The position numbers were made by a program, and so were the translations under genes. Below, in pieces: positions 9,446-18,658 of a DNA stretch of 64,000 nt. This DNA is from Flavobacterium circumlabens (GTDB lineage: Bacteria > Bacteroidota > Bacteroidia > Flavobacteriales > Flavobacteriaceae), in NCBI RefSeq assembly GCF_004345565.1, contig NZ_SLWA01000007.1, forward strand, positions 62,001-126,000, written 5' to 3'. The notes under the pieces are model-generated. The model had not been told where the DNA came from, made no database searches, and saw only the letters and a list, made by a program, of their open reading frames with translations. Positions within the stretch are counted from its first letter, which is position 1; each line of letters opens with the position of its first letter.

Positions 9446-10009
9446 TCAAAACAAACTTCCCTGGACTAATTCCGCTTGCGGATTACTGCCAAAAGAAAAA
9501 GTATCAATAACAAAAAACTGTCTCTTAACAGGATCTAATTCGCGCAAAACAATTTCACAACATAAAAAATCAATAGCTATTGTAGTAAAAAGCTGCGATG
9601 CTATTTTAAGATTTTCGGGAGTTAATCTTCGGCCAATAGACAGGTGTGGATCTTCGCTCTTTTTTAGTTTTAAAGGTTTTAAAACTTCATGTGTTTTTTT
9701 CATGATCGGCTTTAAATTGTTTTTGGAATCTTCATTCGGAGCAATAAAAAAGGCACCGCTATTTTCGTAAGACCCAAAATGATCCAGATAAACGGGAAAA
9801 GGAGTAAATGTATCGCAGATTCTAAAAACCTTTTGTTTGTATATTTCTATTTGAGAATCATCAATGGTAAATTCACAAATTGTGATATGGGCGGTCGAAT
9901 TTTTACTGTTGTACCAGCCAATTTTGGTTTCCAGATAATCTTTAAGGGTTTTGATCGCAACGATTACATCTTGCGAGGGATAAATGGCAACAGAATACTT
10001 TTTCTCCAT
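9446..10009 (-). CDS. 2'-5' RNA ligase family protein
   Basis: A 187-residue protein of the 2H phosphoesterase superfamily. Two catalytic HxT/S motifs are visible: STAHITICEF near residue 41 and DPHLSIGRR near residue 121, with the expected spacing. Family members cut or ligate 2'-5' or cyclic phosphodiester bonds in RNA or nucleotides; the bacterial role is mostly unsettled. It stands alone, with no RNA gene or partner in sight, and starts at ATG 10009. Family assignment is good, and function beyond it is unknown. Confidence 0.85.
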   Translation of the reverse strand: MEKKYSVAIYPSQDVIVAIKTLKDYLETKIGWYNSKNSTAHITICEFTIDDSQIEIYKQKVFRICDTFTPFPVYLDHFGSYENSGAFFIAPNEDSKNNLKPIMKKTHEVLKPLKLKKSEDPHLSIGRRLTPENLKIASQLFTTIAIDFLCCEIVLRELDPVKRQFFVIDTFSFGSNPQAELVQGSLF

Positions 10010-10120
10010 TTCATCAGTTTTGGTTGAGACAAATTTAGAGTTAATAATGGTAATTAGATAATTGGATAATGTGAAAATGAGAGAATTTGGAAACCTTAAA
10101 CCTGAAACTCAAGATCAGTT

Positions 10121-10435
10121 CTATAGTTTTCCTTTTAAGTGCAACCTGTGGTAGATTTCAGATTGCAATAATCCGCTTCCGCCGCCAAAATGTTCTATTA
10201 CTTCTACTTCCGGATGGTGTTTTAAACAAAATGAAGTGAACTCTTTTTCGACATGATCCTCGATGGCAGAACTTAACAAGACCATATCAATTTTGTTTGC
10301 CAGAAAATAGTCCTGTGCTTCATTTTCGTCACTAAAACCAACAGCATTCCAGTTTTCATTAGCATTGACAAGTCTTAGCAGAATGGTTAAAATGGCTTCG
10401 TTTTTTCCGAGTATTAAGAATTCAAGTGTTTTCAT
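10121..10435 (-). CDS. Small receiver-like protein of unknown function
   Basis: A 104-residue protein when read from the only ATG start at 10435; an upstream TTG at 10456 in the same frame would add seven residues but is less likely. The pattern (MKTLEFLILGKNEAI, then a hydrophobic strand DMVLLSSAIED near residue 50) suggests a degenerate CheY-like alpha/beta fold, but the acidic pair and phosphorylation aspartate are not convincing. It lies 111 bases downstream of the start of the RNA ligase-like gene's coding region and shows no operon partner. Homologues appear to be typical small conserved hypotheticals; no function is proposed. Confidence 0.6.
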   Translation of the reverse strand: MKTLEFLILGKNEAILTILLRLVNANENWNAVGFSDENEAQDYFLANKIDMVLLSSAIEDHVEKEFTSFCLKHHPEVEVIEHFGGGSGLLQSEIYHRLHLKGKL

Positions 10436-10509
10436 AATCAGTAGTTTGTTTGACAAATTTATTGGATTAATAATAATTTCAACTTAACCTGGATTAAGAT
10501 TTTTTTTTA

Positions 10510-10552
10510 AGTCTCAGTCTCAGTCTCAAATGTTCAGTCTCAAATGTTCAGT
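10510..10552. repeat. GTCTCA-type tandem repeat
   Basis: Repeats of AGTCTC and CAAATGTTCAGTCT lie within the 460-base gene-free stretch 10457-10918. Apart from this and the hairpin at 10873-10912, I see nothing coding or structured in that stretch. Confidence 0.7.
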
Positions 10553-10872
10553 GGTAAAAAAATATTTGACAAATTTATGTCTTTGGATGGATTGCTAACT
10601 TGATCTGATACAAGGAACTACAATTGTAAAATTATAAATTATTGAAAAGATTTTGTTAGAATGTGGGAAACCGTAATTATTTCTATATCAGACCATGTAA
10701 ATTTGTATCACAGAAGCGGAATGTGATCTATGTTTTTTGCCTTTTCAGTCAGTATTGAGGCTTCTGTGTTACTGTTTTTTTGGAGAAAAACAATTTAGTT
10801 AAAAGAAAAATTGGATAGATTCATTTGATCGTGGTTGCTTTGTAATAATACAATAAAGTCTGTTTTTCTATG

Positions 10873-10920
10873 GTCTATAGATTTGGTTATTTGTTTAGCC
10901 GGATCTATAGACTTTTTTTT
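10873..10920 (+). terminator. Hairpin with T-run, no obvious upstream gene
   Basis: The perfect arms GTCTATAGAT and ATCTATAGAC are separated by 20 bases and followed by eight T residues, the form of a rightward terminator. No rightward gene precedes it, so it may be a relic or may belong to an unrecognised transcript. Confidence 0.35.
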
Positions 10921-11080
10921 ATTTTAATAAGAGCGGTCTTTTAATCCATAATTGGATGACGTCCCGGTTGATTTTAAATTTTTGAGGTGAACAACCATAG
11001 TAATTTTTAAAAGCTGCCGAAAAATGGGATACCTCTTTATAGCCACATTTACAGACAGCCTCATTTGTTATGGCTTTATT
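10919..11080 (-). pseudogene. Remnant of an AraC family regulator (C-terminal HTH only)
   Basis: Read leftward, the frame that ends at the TAA at 10919-10921 encodes about 53 residues matching the last helix-turn-helix of AraC regulators: NEAVCKCGYKEVSHFSAAFK, then NYYGCSPQKFK. The frame is closed upstream by a stop at 11081-11083. No start codon or earlier domain is present, so about 80 per cent of the protein is gone. It sits 15 bases after the end of the secreted esterase gene. It is probably the tail of a regulator that once controlled that gene or the uronate block. Confidence 0.75.
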
Positions 11081-11095
11081 TTAGAATGATCAGTT

Positions 11096-12070
11096 TTAGA
11101 ACTTATTGCTTTTTAGCCAGTCTTCACATTGTTTAGTCCAGTATTTATTGGTGTCTCCAATGCCCAATCCGAAGCCGTGGCCGCCATTTTCATATAAATG
11201 TAACTCGGCTGTAACTTTATTTTTTTTAAGTGCCAGATAGTAATTAATGCTGTTTTCAGGTAAAACGGCGCCATCATCTGTAGCGTGTATCAGAAATGTT
11301 GGAGGAGTCTGAGCGGTTACCTTTTTTTCATTAGAAAAAGAATCAATTAATTCCGAAGAAGGATTTTGCCCCAGTAAGTTAGTTTGTGAACCTTTATGGG
11401 TGATTTCATTTTGCATAGAAATTACGGGATAAATCAAAAGAGCAAAATCAGGGCGTGCACTTACTTTAGAGGTAGTTTCATATACTTTATCATCATAATG
11501 GGTAGCTAGCGTAGAAGCCAGATGTCCGCCTGCAGAGAAACCCAGAACTCCAACTTTATTCGGGTCAATATTCCATTTAGAGGCATTTTGTCTGATATAA
11601 CGTATCGATTCCTGCGCGTCCTGCAATGGTCCGATCGTTTTGTCTTTCATTATTAAATCACTCGGTAATCGGTATTTTAGTACAAAAGCCACGATTCCCA
11701 GACTATTAAACCATTCAGCGACTTTTGTACCTTCTTTATCAATGGCCAAATGCATGTATCCGCCACCCGGAAAAATAACGACAGCGGTTTGACTGGGCTT
11801 GCTTTCTTTGGGTAAAAAAACGGTTAGCGTTGGTGTTGTAACTAAAGTTGTACTCTGTACTTTACCGTCTTTTACAGTTTCTTTTTCGGTGTAATCCTGA
11901 GCTTTGATCTCTCCCGGTATCTTATTCCAAAGCGGTATAATCTGATTTTGTGCCTGTAATTGATTTAGCATTCCCAACAATAAAAGCAGATTCAGGAGTG
12001 CATTTTTTAAGATAAGGTTTTTTAATTTTTTCAATTTTATGAGAGTTTTGTAAGGTTTGCTTTCGTACAT
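11096..12070 (-). CDS. Secreted alpha/beta hydrolase, acetylesterase-like
   Basis: A 324-residue esterase read from ATG 12070 (an upstream TTG would add three residues). After a long basic N-terminus and a hydrophobic stretch ending at LQAQ near residue 41, the core shows the oxyanion loop FPGGGYMHL, the nucleophile motif GFSAGG (GxSxG), an aspartate in HATDDGAVL and a histidine in GGHGFGLG. This is the pattern of BD-FAE/acetyl xylan esterase-type carbohydrate esterases. It is divergent from the ExuT genes and close to pectin genes, so removal of acetyl groups from pectin is a reasonable guess. Substrate is not proven. Confidence 0.88.
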   Translation of the reverse strand: MYESKPYKTLIKLKKLKNLILKNALLNLLLLLGMLNQLQAQNQIIPLWNKIPGEIKAQDYTEKETVKDGKVQSTTLVTTPTLTVFLPKESKPSQTAVVIFPGGGYMHLAIDKEGTKVAEWFNSLGIVAFVLKYRLPSDLIMKDKTIGPLQDAQESIRYIRQNASKWNIDPNKVGVLGFSAGGHLASTLATHYDDKVYETTSKVSARPDFALLIYPVISMQNEITHKGSQTNLLGQNPSSELIDSFSNEKKVTAQTPPTFLIHATDDGAVLPENSINYYLALKKNKVTAELHLYENGGHGFGLGIGDTNKYWTKQCEDWLKSNKF

Positions 12071-12316
12071 GAAATTCAAATTTAAGGTTTTATTGTTTCC
12101 CTTTTATCCCAATTTACAAACAACTGTAGTTTTTACACTAAAAAACACATGGAAAATGTTACAAATGGAGTAATTTCAGGACAATTTTGACACGTTAAAC
12201 GGATTTTTTTTAGCTATTGTTATTTAACAAATATATTGTTTAATATGTAATTTAGCATTCTGTTTTTTGTGCGATGTGTTTATTTATCATAATAAAATAA
12301 TTTTATATGCAATTTA

Positions 12317-12361
12317 TTTGGATTATAAAGATTTAAAACTATATTTGTGCAATCGATTACA
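12317..12361 (+). promoter_or_regulatory. exuT promoter with LacI-type operator
   Basis: A Bacteroidota promoter is visible: -33 TTTG at 12317-12320, 19 bases, and -7 TATATTTG at 12340-12347. The 14-bp near-palindrome TGCAATCGATTACA follows with no gap at 12348-12361, covering the expected start site. The same operator in the same place occurs before kduI and, as TGTAATCGATTACA, before the GH28 gene. The rest of the 392-base gap 12080-12471 shows no other clear element. Confidence 0.82.
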
Positions 12362-12471
12362 TTATTTGATTTTTTGTTGCATTTAATGTTGATTATGAAT
12401 ACTGCAAGAAGCTAATTTAATTTATTGAAATTGTTTACCGGAAATATAAATTATACCAAAAAACCTTTACT

Positions 12472-13941
12472 ATGAACCAGACCAATTCAGTTACTATCAG
12501 TCAGAAAAACACCTCCGTAGGGAAATATCGTTGGAGTATATGTGCCTTGTTGTTTTTTGCCACTACCATCAATTATTTGGACAGACAAGTACTTTCTTTG
12601 ACCTGGAATGATTTTATTGCGCCTGAGTTTCACTGGACCAATAATGATTACGGAAATATTACCGCATTATTTTCTATTTTTTATGCAGTATCACTCTTGT
12701 TCGCCGGAAGGTTTGTGGATTGGCTGGATACTAAAAAAGGATTTCTGTGGGCCATCGGGATCTGGTCTCTCGGAGCTTGTTTACATGCTTTTTGCGGAAT
12801 TGCAACGGCAGGAATAATGACAGGGAATTGGTTTGTTGGTTTTGAAGGTGCTAGAGAAATTATTCATTTAGTAAAAGATACAGGTTTGGTGATTAATGTA
12901 AGTGTGGCTTTATTCATATTTGCCCGTTTTGTATTGGCGGTGGGAGAGGCAGGAAATTTTCCGGCAGCCATAAAAACTACAGCAGAATATTTTCCTAAAA
13001 AAGACAGGGCTTTTTCTACCAGTATATTTAATGCCGGAGCAACAGTTGGGGCTTTAGCAGCTCCCATCTCAATTCCGTTTATTGCAAAATCTTTCGGGTG
13101 GGAAATGGCTTTTATTATCATTGGAGCTTTAGGTTTTGTCTGGATGGGATTCTGGGTTTTTATGTATGATAAACCGGAAAGACATAAAAGAGTTAGTGCC
13201 GCAGAATTAGAATACATTCAGCAGGATGATATTGCTGATGCTAAAATAGTGGGTTACGTGCCTGATACTTCGACAAAAGTGTCTTTTGTAGATTGCTTTA
13301 AATACAAACAAACATGGGCATTTGCTTTTGGTAAATTCATGACAGATGGTGTCTGGTGGTTTTTCTTATTCTGGACTCCGGCTTACCTGAGTTCTGTTTA
13401 CGGAATGGATTCTACAGAAGCAGCTCTGCCATTATTTGTTTTATACATGATTACGCTGCTTTCTATTATCGGAGGCTGGCTGCCCACTTATTTTGTAGAG
13501 AAAAAAGGAATGAACCCCTACGAAGGAAGAATGAGAGCCATGCTGATCTTTGCTTTTTTTCCATTATTAGCCTTAATCGCTCAGCCTTTAGGATATATAA
13601 GTTACTGGATTCCGGTAATTATTATTGGAATTGCCGGGGCAGCGCATCAATCCTGGTCGGCAAATATTTTTACCACTGTGGGAGATATGTTTCCTAAAAA
13701 AGCAATTGCAACCATTACCGGAATTGGTGGTTTGGCAGGAGGAGTGGGTTCTACTATAATCAACAAAGGTTCGGGATTATTATTTGATCATGCCAAGGAA
13801 ACCAATATGACTTTCATGGGTTTTCATGGAATTGAATCGGGATATTTTATCATTTTCTCTATTTGTGCCGTGTGTTATTTAACTGGCTGGATCGTAATGA
13901 AATCACTGGTTCCTAAATACAGACCGATTACTGATCTTTAA
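12472..13941 (+). CDS. exuT: Hexuronate transporter, MFS (ExuT-like), long form
   Basis: A 489-residue major facilitator of the anion:cation symporter type with about 12 membrane segments. It shares with ExuT-family proteins the N-terminal RWSICALLFFATTINYLDRQV, the EAGNFPAAIK segment and HQSWSANIFTTVGDMFP. It should carry galacturonate or glucuronate across the inner membrane. Compared with the next gene it carries about 35-40 extra residues between TM3 and TM4 (residues about 105-143). A LacI-type operator overlaps its promoter. It lies 48 bases before a second ExuT-like gene, suggesting a two-gene unit with different uronate or oligouronate preference. Confidence 0.9.
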   Translation: MNQTNSVTISQKNTSVGKYRWSICALLFFATTINYLDRQVLSLTWNDFIAPEFHWTNNDYGNITALFSIFYAVSLLFAGRFVDWLDTKKGFLWAIGIWSLGACLHAFCGIATAGIMTGNWFVGFEGAREIIHLVKDTGLVINVSVALFIFARFVLAVGEAGNFPAAIKTTAEYFPKKDRAFSTSIFNAGATVGALAAPISIPFIAKSFGWEMAFIIIGALGFVWMGFWVFMYDKPERHKRVSAAELEYIQQDDIADAKIVGYVPDTSTKVSFVDCFKYKQTWAFAFGKFMTDGVWWFFLFWTPAYLSSVYGMDSTEAALPLFVLYMITLLSIIGGWLPTYFVEKKGMNPYEGRMRAMLIFAFFPLLALIAQPLGYISYWIPVIIIGIAGAAHQSWSANIFTTVGDMFPKKAIATITGIGGLAGGVGSTIINKGSGLLFDHAKETNMTFMGFHGIESGYFIIFSICAVCYLTGWIVMKSLVPKYRPITDL

Positions 13942-13989
13942 GAGATTTAACCAACCAACTAACTAATCAACCAACCAAACCAATTAAAT

Positions 13990-15306
13990 ATGAATCAGGC
14001 TAATGCAGCAATCGGAAAGTATCGCTGGACAATATGTGGTTTAGTATTTTTTGCTACGACCGTAAATTATTTAGATCGAAATGTAATTAGTTATTTACGC
14101 CCTTTTTTGGCAGAGGCTTTTCATTGGACTCCGGAACAGGAAGTTATTGATTATTCTAATATTGAATTGGCTTTTAAAATCGCATATGCATTGGGTATGC
14201 TGGTTGCCGGAGGCATTATAGATAAATTGGGTACCAAATTAGGCTATGCAATTGCTACTGGTCTGTGGAGTCTGGCTGCTATAGGCCATGCACTGGCAAC
14301 TGGTACGGGAGGATTTTTGATAGCCCGTGTGTTTTTAGGAATCACAGAAGCAGGAAATTTTCCTGCAGCCATAAAAGCTACGGCAGAATGGTTTCCACAA
14401 AAAGAAAGAGCATTAGCCACAGGAATATTTAATTCAGGCAGTAATATAGGAGCCATAATTGTTCCGTTGACCGTGCCTTTTATCGCCGAAAATTATGGCT
14501 GGCAATGGGCTTTTATCCTAACAGGAATTGTTGGTTTTGTCTGGTTGGTTTTGTGGTTTCTTCTTTATGAAATCCCTCAAAAACAAAAACGTTTGTCTCA
14601 GGCGGAACTAAATTATATCACTTCTGATAAAGTAGAAACTACTGAATCGGAAGATACCGAAAAAGTATCCTGGAGAAAGTTATTGTCTTTTCGTCAGACT
14701 TGGGCTTTTGCCATTGGGAAATTATTGACAGATCCGGTTTGGTGGTTTTATTTGTTCTGGTTGCCGGATTTCTTAATGAAACAATACAAACTCTCTTCTA
14801 CCGAAATCATCTGGCCTTGTGCTTTAGTTTACATGATTGGCAGTATTGGCAGTATTGGAGGAGGCTGGCTTCCGTTAAAATTAATCAATAACAACTGGCC
14901 GGCTTATAAAGCCCGTAAAATCAGTATGCTGCTTTATGCCTTTGCTGTTTTACCGGTATTATTTTCCCAGTATTTAGGCGCAATCAATATGTGGCTGGCC
15001 GTTTTGGTAATAGGTTTTGCAGTTTCGGCACATCAGGCATGGTCGGCAAATATCTTTACAACGGTATCAGATATGTTTCCGAAAAAAGCAACTGCTTCCG
15101 TAACAGGAATCGGTGGTATGTTTGGAGCGCTGGGCGGAATTCTGCTGACTTTGGTGGTTCAGAAAAATATGTTCGTTTATTATACGAAAATCGGCCAGAT
15201 AGAAACGGGATATTTTATCATGTTTTGTATTTGTGGTGCATCTTATTTGCTGGCATGGCTCATCATGCATTTGCTGGTTCCGAGAATGAAGAAGGTTGAA
15301 TTATAA
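13990..15306 (+). CDS. exuT: Hexuronate transporter, MFS (ExuT-like), short form
   Basis: A 438-residue paralogue of the preceding transporter with the standard length of the ExuT family. Conserved features include RWTICGLVFFATTVNYLDRNV at the start of TM1, ITEAGNFPAAIKATAEWFPQ and HQAWSANIFTTVSDMFPKKA. It is predicted to be an inner-membrane uronate:proton symporter. It is probably cotranscribed with the upstream paralogue, since only a 48-base gap without a promoter separates them. Uronate specificity cannot be assigned from sequence. Confidence 0.9.
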   Translation: MNQANAAIGKYRWTICGLVFFATTVNYLDRNVISYLRPFLAEAFHWTPEQEVIDYSNIELAFKIAYALGMLVAGGIIDKLGTKLGYAIATGLWSLAAIGHALATGTGGFLIARVFLGITEAGNFPAAIKATAEWFPQKERALATGIFNSGSNIGAIIVPLTVPFIAENYGWQWAFILTGIVGFVWLVLWFLLYEIPQKQKRLSQAELNYITSDKVETTESEDTEKVSWRKLLSFRQTWAFAIGKLLTDPVWWFYLFWLPDFLMKQYKLSSTEIIWPCALVYMIGSIGSIGGGWLPLKLINNNWPAYKARKISMLLYAFAVLPVLFSQYLGAINMWLAVLVIGFAVSAHQAWSANIFTTVSDMFPKKATASVTGIGGMFGALGGILLTLVVQKNMFVYYTKIGQIETGYFIMFCICGASYLLAWLIMHLLVPRMKKVEL

Positions 15307-15346
15307 TTCATTAAATGCTAAAATTAAAATAAATTTTAGTTAGAAT

Positions 15347-15391
15347 TATGGTTTTTAAATATAAAAATATAATTTTGTGCAATCGATTACA
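15347..15391 (+). promoter_or_regulatory. kduI promoter with LacI-type operator
   Basis: The -7 box TAATTTTG lies at 15370-15377 and a weak -33 (TATG) at 15347-15350, 19 bases apart. The operator TGCAATCGATTACA at 15378-15391 directly abuts the -7 box and ends 14 bases before the kduI start codon. A bound LacI protein would cover both the start site and the leader. Confidence 0.82.
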
Positions 15392-15405
15392 TTAAATGAA
15401 GAATT

Positions 15406-16245
15406 ATGACAAAATATAGCTCAAGATACGCATCAAGTCCGGAAGCGGTCAAAAAATATGATACACAACAATTAAGAGATGAATTCTTAATTGATGATTT
15501 AATGAAGGAGGACGAAATTGTATTAGTCTACTCTCATTATGACCGATATATTGCGGGTTCAGCAGTTCCGGTAAAAAGTGAATTAATATTAGAGACTATT
15601 GATCCTCTTAAAGCTCCGTATTTTTTGGAACGAAGAGAAATTGGAATTATCAATGTTGGAGGAAGTGGTTCCGTTATCGTGGAAGGAAAATCATATGAAC
15701 TAGGATTTAAAGATGCTTTATATGTCGGCAGCGGTAATAAAGAAGTCGTTTTTAAAAGTAGCGACAGCAATAATCCTGCTAAGTATTACATCAACTCTGC
15801 ACCGGCTCATACCAGTTACCCAACGGTAAAAGTGAGTCTGGCAGAAGCCAATAAATTAGAATTGGGTACAATGGAAACGGCAAATCACCGTACCGTGAAC
15901 CAAATGATTATAGGAAGTGTTGTAACCACTTGCCAATTGCAGATGGGAATGACAGAATTGAGACCGGGAAGTGTCTGGAATACGATGCCGGCACATGTTC
16001 ACGATCGCAGAATGGAAGTTTATTTCTATCTGGATATTCCGGAAAATCAGGCAGTTTGTCATTTTATGGGACAGCCTCAGGAAACGAGACATATCTGGAT
16101 GAACAATCATCAGGCTGTAATTTCTCCGCCCTGGTCTATTCATTCCGGTTCAGGAACCAGTAATTATACTTTTATCTGGGGAATGGCAGGTGAAAATTTA
16201 GATTACGGAGATATGGATGTTTGTAAAATCACAGATTTAAGATAA
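15406..16245 (+). CDS. kduI: 5-keto-4-deoxyuronate isomerase (KduI)
   Basis: A 279-residue protein, the usual length for KduI. It isomerises 4-deoxy-L-threo-5-hexosulose uronate, the spontaneous product of unsaturated galacturonate, to 3-deoxy-D-glycero-2,5-hexodiulosonate in the cytoplasm. The zinc-binding cupin motif MPAHVHDRRMEVYFY lies near residue 195 (His, His and Glu ligands), and the N-terminal RYASSPEAVKKYDT segment is typical. It ends one base before kduD and is the first gene of a kduI-kduD-uxaC operon behind a LacI-type operator. Confidence 0.95.
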   Translation: MTKYSSRYASSPEAVKKYDTQQLRDEFLIDDLMKEDEIVLVYSHYDRYIAGSAVPVKSELILETIDPLKAPYFLERREIGIINVGGSGSVIVEGKSYELGFKDALYVGSGNKEVVFKSSDSNNPAKYYINSAPAHTSYPTVKVSLAEANKLELGTMETANHRTVNQMIIGSVVTTCQLQMGMTELRPGSVWNTMPAHVHDRRMEVYFYLDIPENQAVCHFMGQPQETRHIWMNNHQAVISPPWSIHSGSGTSNYTFIWGMAGENLDYGDMDVCKITDLR

Positions 16246-16246
16246 G

Positions 16247-17041
16247 ATGACAAATTCATTATTTGATATAAACGGAAAAATTGCCCTTATCACAGGAAGC
16301 ACACACGGGCTGGGAATGGCAATGGCAAAAGGACTGGGGCAGGCGGGAGCGATAATTGTGGTCAATGGCAACTCTTCTCAGCAAAAAATTGATGATGCCG
16401 TAAAAGAACTTCAAAACGAAGGAATCAATGCGGTTGGTTATAAATTTAATGTAACAGACGAGCAGGAAGTGATGGCTGCGGTTGAGAAAATTCAAAGTGA
16501 AGTCGGACCAATTGCTATTTTAATTAACAATGCCGGAATCATTAAAAGAATTCCGCTAATTGAAATGGAAGTGGCTGATTTTAAAGAAGTAATCGATATT
16601 GACCTGGTAAGCCCTTTTATTGTTTCAAAGCATGTTGCCAAAGGAATGATTGAAAGAAGACAGGGAAAAATAATCAACATTTGCTCGATGATGAGCGAAT
16701 TAGGCCGAAATACAGTAGGAGCTTATGCTGCCGCAAAAGGCGGTTTGAAAATGCTGACGAAAAATATGGCTACGGAATGGGCAAAATACAATGTTCAGAT
16801 CAACGGAATCGGTCCGGGGTATTTTGCTACAGAACAAACCAAACCAATCCGGGTAGACGGACATCCGTTTAATGATTTTATAATCAGCAGAACGCCGGCT
16901 GCAAAATGGGGAGATCCCGGTGATCTGGCCGGAGCAGCGATATTTTTATCTTCAAAAGCCAGTGATTTTGTCAACGGTCATATTTTATATGTTGATGGCG
17001 GAATCCTTGCAACCATTGGAAAACCTTCAAACGAAGAATAA
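16247..17041 (+). CDS. kduD: 2-deoxy-D-gluconate 3-dehydrogenase / KduD
   Basis: A 264-residue short-chain dehydrogenase. It shows TGSTHGLG at the cofactor site near residue 17, NNAGIIKR near residue 94, a serine in NICSMMSE and YAAAKGG (YxxxK) near residue 163. In the pectin pathway KduD reduces the KduI product to 2-keto-3-deoxygluconate using NADH. The assignment rests on the family and on its position one base after kduI; close SDR relatives include gluconate 5-dehydrogenase. It is followed 24 bases later by uxaC in the same operon. Confidence 0.92.
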   Translation: MTNSLFDINGKIALITGSTHGLGMAMAKGLGQAGAIIVVNGNSSQQKIDDAVKELQNEGINAVGYKFNVTDEQEVMAAVEKIQSEVGPIAILINNAGIIKRIPLIEMEVADFKEVIDIDLVSPFIVSKHVAKGMIERRQGKIINICSMMSELGRNTVGAYAAAKGGLKMLTKNMATEWAKYNVQINGIGPGYFATEQTKPIRVDGHPFNDFIISRTPAAKWGDPGDLAGAAIFLSSKASDFVNGHILYVDGGILATIGKPSNEE

Positions 17042-17065
17042 TTCTCAACTTATATTTTAAAAGAC

Positions 17066-18472
17066 ATGAGCGCTAATCAGACCTTCATAAACGATAATTT
17101 TTTACTGGAAAATAAATATGCTGAAGAGTTGTATCACAATTATTCTAAAAATCAGCCTATTATAGATTACCACAATCATTTAAATCCTCAGTTTATTGCC
17201 GAAGATAAAATCTTTGACAATATTACACAGGTTTGGATAAACGGGGATCACTACAAATGGCGCGCCATGCGTACGTTGGGTATCAGCGAGCAGTTTGTTA
17301 CCGGAAGCGGTTCCGATAAAGACAAATTCTTAAACTGGGGAAAAACGGTTCCGTACACGATGCGTAACCCTTTGTATCACTGGACACATCTGGAACTGGC
17401 ACGTTATTTTGATATTTATGATTTGTTGAATGAAAAATCAGCAGAGAAAATCTATATCGAAACTTCGGAGAAAATTAACTCAGAAGCCTACAGCACGCAA
17501 AATCTTCTTAAAAAAGTAAATGCGGAATTGGTCTGTACGACTGAAGATCCGATAGACAATTTAGAGCATCATCAAAAAATTGCTAAAAACCCTTTCGGAA
17601 CAAAAGTGAGTACTGCTTTCAGGCCTGACAAAGCTATTTTGATTTCAAATGACGGATATAATGCCTATCTGGACACCTTAGGGGAGATATCGGGAATTGC
17701 GATTCATGCCTATTCTGATTTATGCGACGCCTTGAAAAACAGAATAGAATTCTTTGCTCAAAATGGCTGTAAATTAAGCGACCATGGTTTAGATCAGATT
17801 TATTTTGAAGAGTTTACGGAAGCTGAAGTCAATGTGATTTTCAAAAAGAAAAGAGAAAACAGAATTATAACTCCTGAAGAAGCTTTGAAATTCCAAAGTT
17901 CCATATTGTTGTTTTTATCCGAAACCTATCATGAAAAAGGCTGGGTACAACAATTTCACTTAGGAGCGTTGCGTAATAATAACGCTCGTATGCACCTAAT
18001 TTTAGGACCTGATACAGGCTGGGATTCTATTGGAGATTATCCGCAGGCACAAAAACTATCGTCATTTTTAAACGCTTTGGACAGTAAAGATAAATTGACC
18101 AAAACAATTATTTATAACTTAAATCCGGCTGACAATGAAGTAATGGCGACCATGATTGGAAATTTCAATGATGGAAGCGTCAGGGGAAAAGTACAGTTCG
18201 GCTCCGGATGGTGGTTTTTAGACCAGAAAGACGGAATGACAAAACAATTAAACGCGCTTTCCAACATGGGATTAATCAGCTGTTTTGTTGGAATGCTGAC
18301 GGATTCGAGAAGCTTTCTATCTTTCCCGAGACACGAATATTTCAGACGAATTCTTTGTAATCTTCTGGGAGACGAAATTCAAAGAGGCGAGCTTCCAAAC
18401 GATATGGAATGGATCGGAAAACTGGTTCAGGATATATCCTATAATAACGCAAAAGAATATTTCAAGTTTTAA
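17066..18472 (+). CDS. uxaC: Glucuronate/galacturonate isomerase (UxaC)
   Basis: A 468-residue protein of the uronate isomerase family, of usual length. It converts D-galacturonate to D-tagaturonate and D-glucuronate to D-fructuronate. Key segments are IIDYHNHLNP near residue 31 with the metal-binding HxH, CTTEDPIDN near residue 160, QFHLGALRNNN near residue 293, and LTDSRSFLSFPRHEYFRR near the C-terminus. It closes the kduI operon, linking free galacturonate to the lower pathway. The 186 bases after it hold a palindromic repeat (18564-18579) and no gene. Confidence 0.96.
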   Translation: MSANQTFINDNFLLENKYAEELYHNYSKNQPIIDYHNHLNPQFIAEDKIFDNITQVWINGDHYKWRAMRTLGISEQFVTGSGSDKDKFLNWGKTVPYTMRNPLYHWTHLELARYFDIYDLLNEKSAEKIYIETSEKINSEAYSTQNLLKKVNAELVCTTEDPIDNLEHHQKIAKNPFGTKVSTAFRPDKAILISNDGYNAYLDTLGEISGIAIHAYSDLCDALKNRIEFFAQNGCKLSDHGLDQIYFEEFTEAEVNVIFKKKRENRIITPEEALKFQSSILLFLSETYHEKGWVQQFHLGALRNNNARMHLILGPDTGWDSIGDYPQAQKLSSFLNALDSKDKLTKTIIYNLNPADNEVMATMIGNFNDGSVRGKVQFGSGWWFLDQKDGMTKQLNALSNMGLISCFVGMLTDSRSFLSFPRHEYFRRILCNLLGDEIQRGELPNDMEWIGKLVQDISYNNAKEYFKF

Positions 18473-18563
18473 TAAGAAGAAAGAATAGAGAAGAAAGAAT
18501 TTTAAGCCCGCAGATCTGGCAGATTGAGCAGATTTAATTTTAAGAATCCTTTTAATCTTTTAT

Positions 18564-18579
18564 CCCGATAGCTATTGGG
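18564..18579. repeat. CCCGATAGCTATTGGG palindromic repeat
   Basis: One-mismatch copy of the palindrome found three times at 23848-24291, embedded in the same context (CTTTTATCCCGATAGC, then GAGTGGCAAAA). It lies in the uxaC-kdgK gap 18473-18658, next to a GCAGATTGAGCAGATTTAA element also found near 7430 and 55590. Confidence 0.85.
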
Positions 18580-18658
18580 AGTGGCAAAATAAAAAATAAC
18601 CACTAAGATTCAAGTATAATTTTCTTAATCTCTTACTGGTAAAAACAAACAAATTAGT

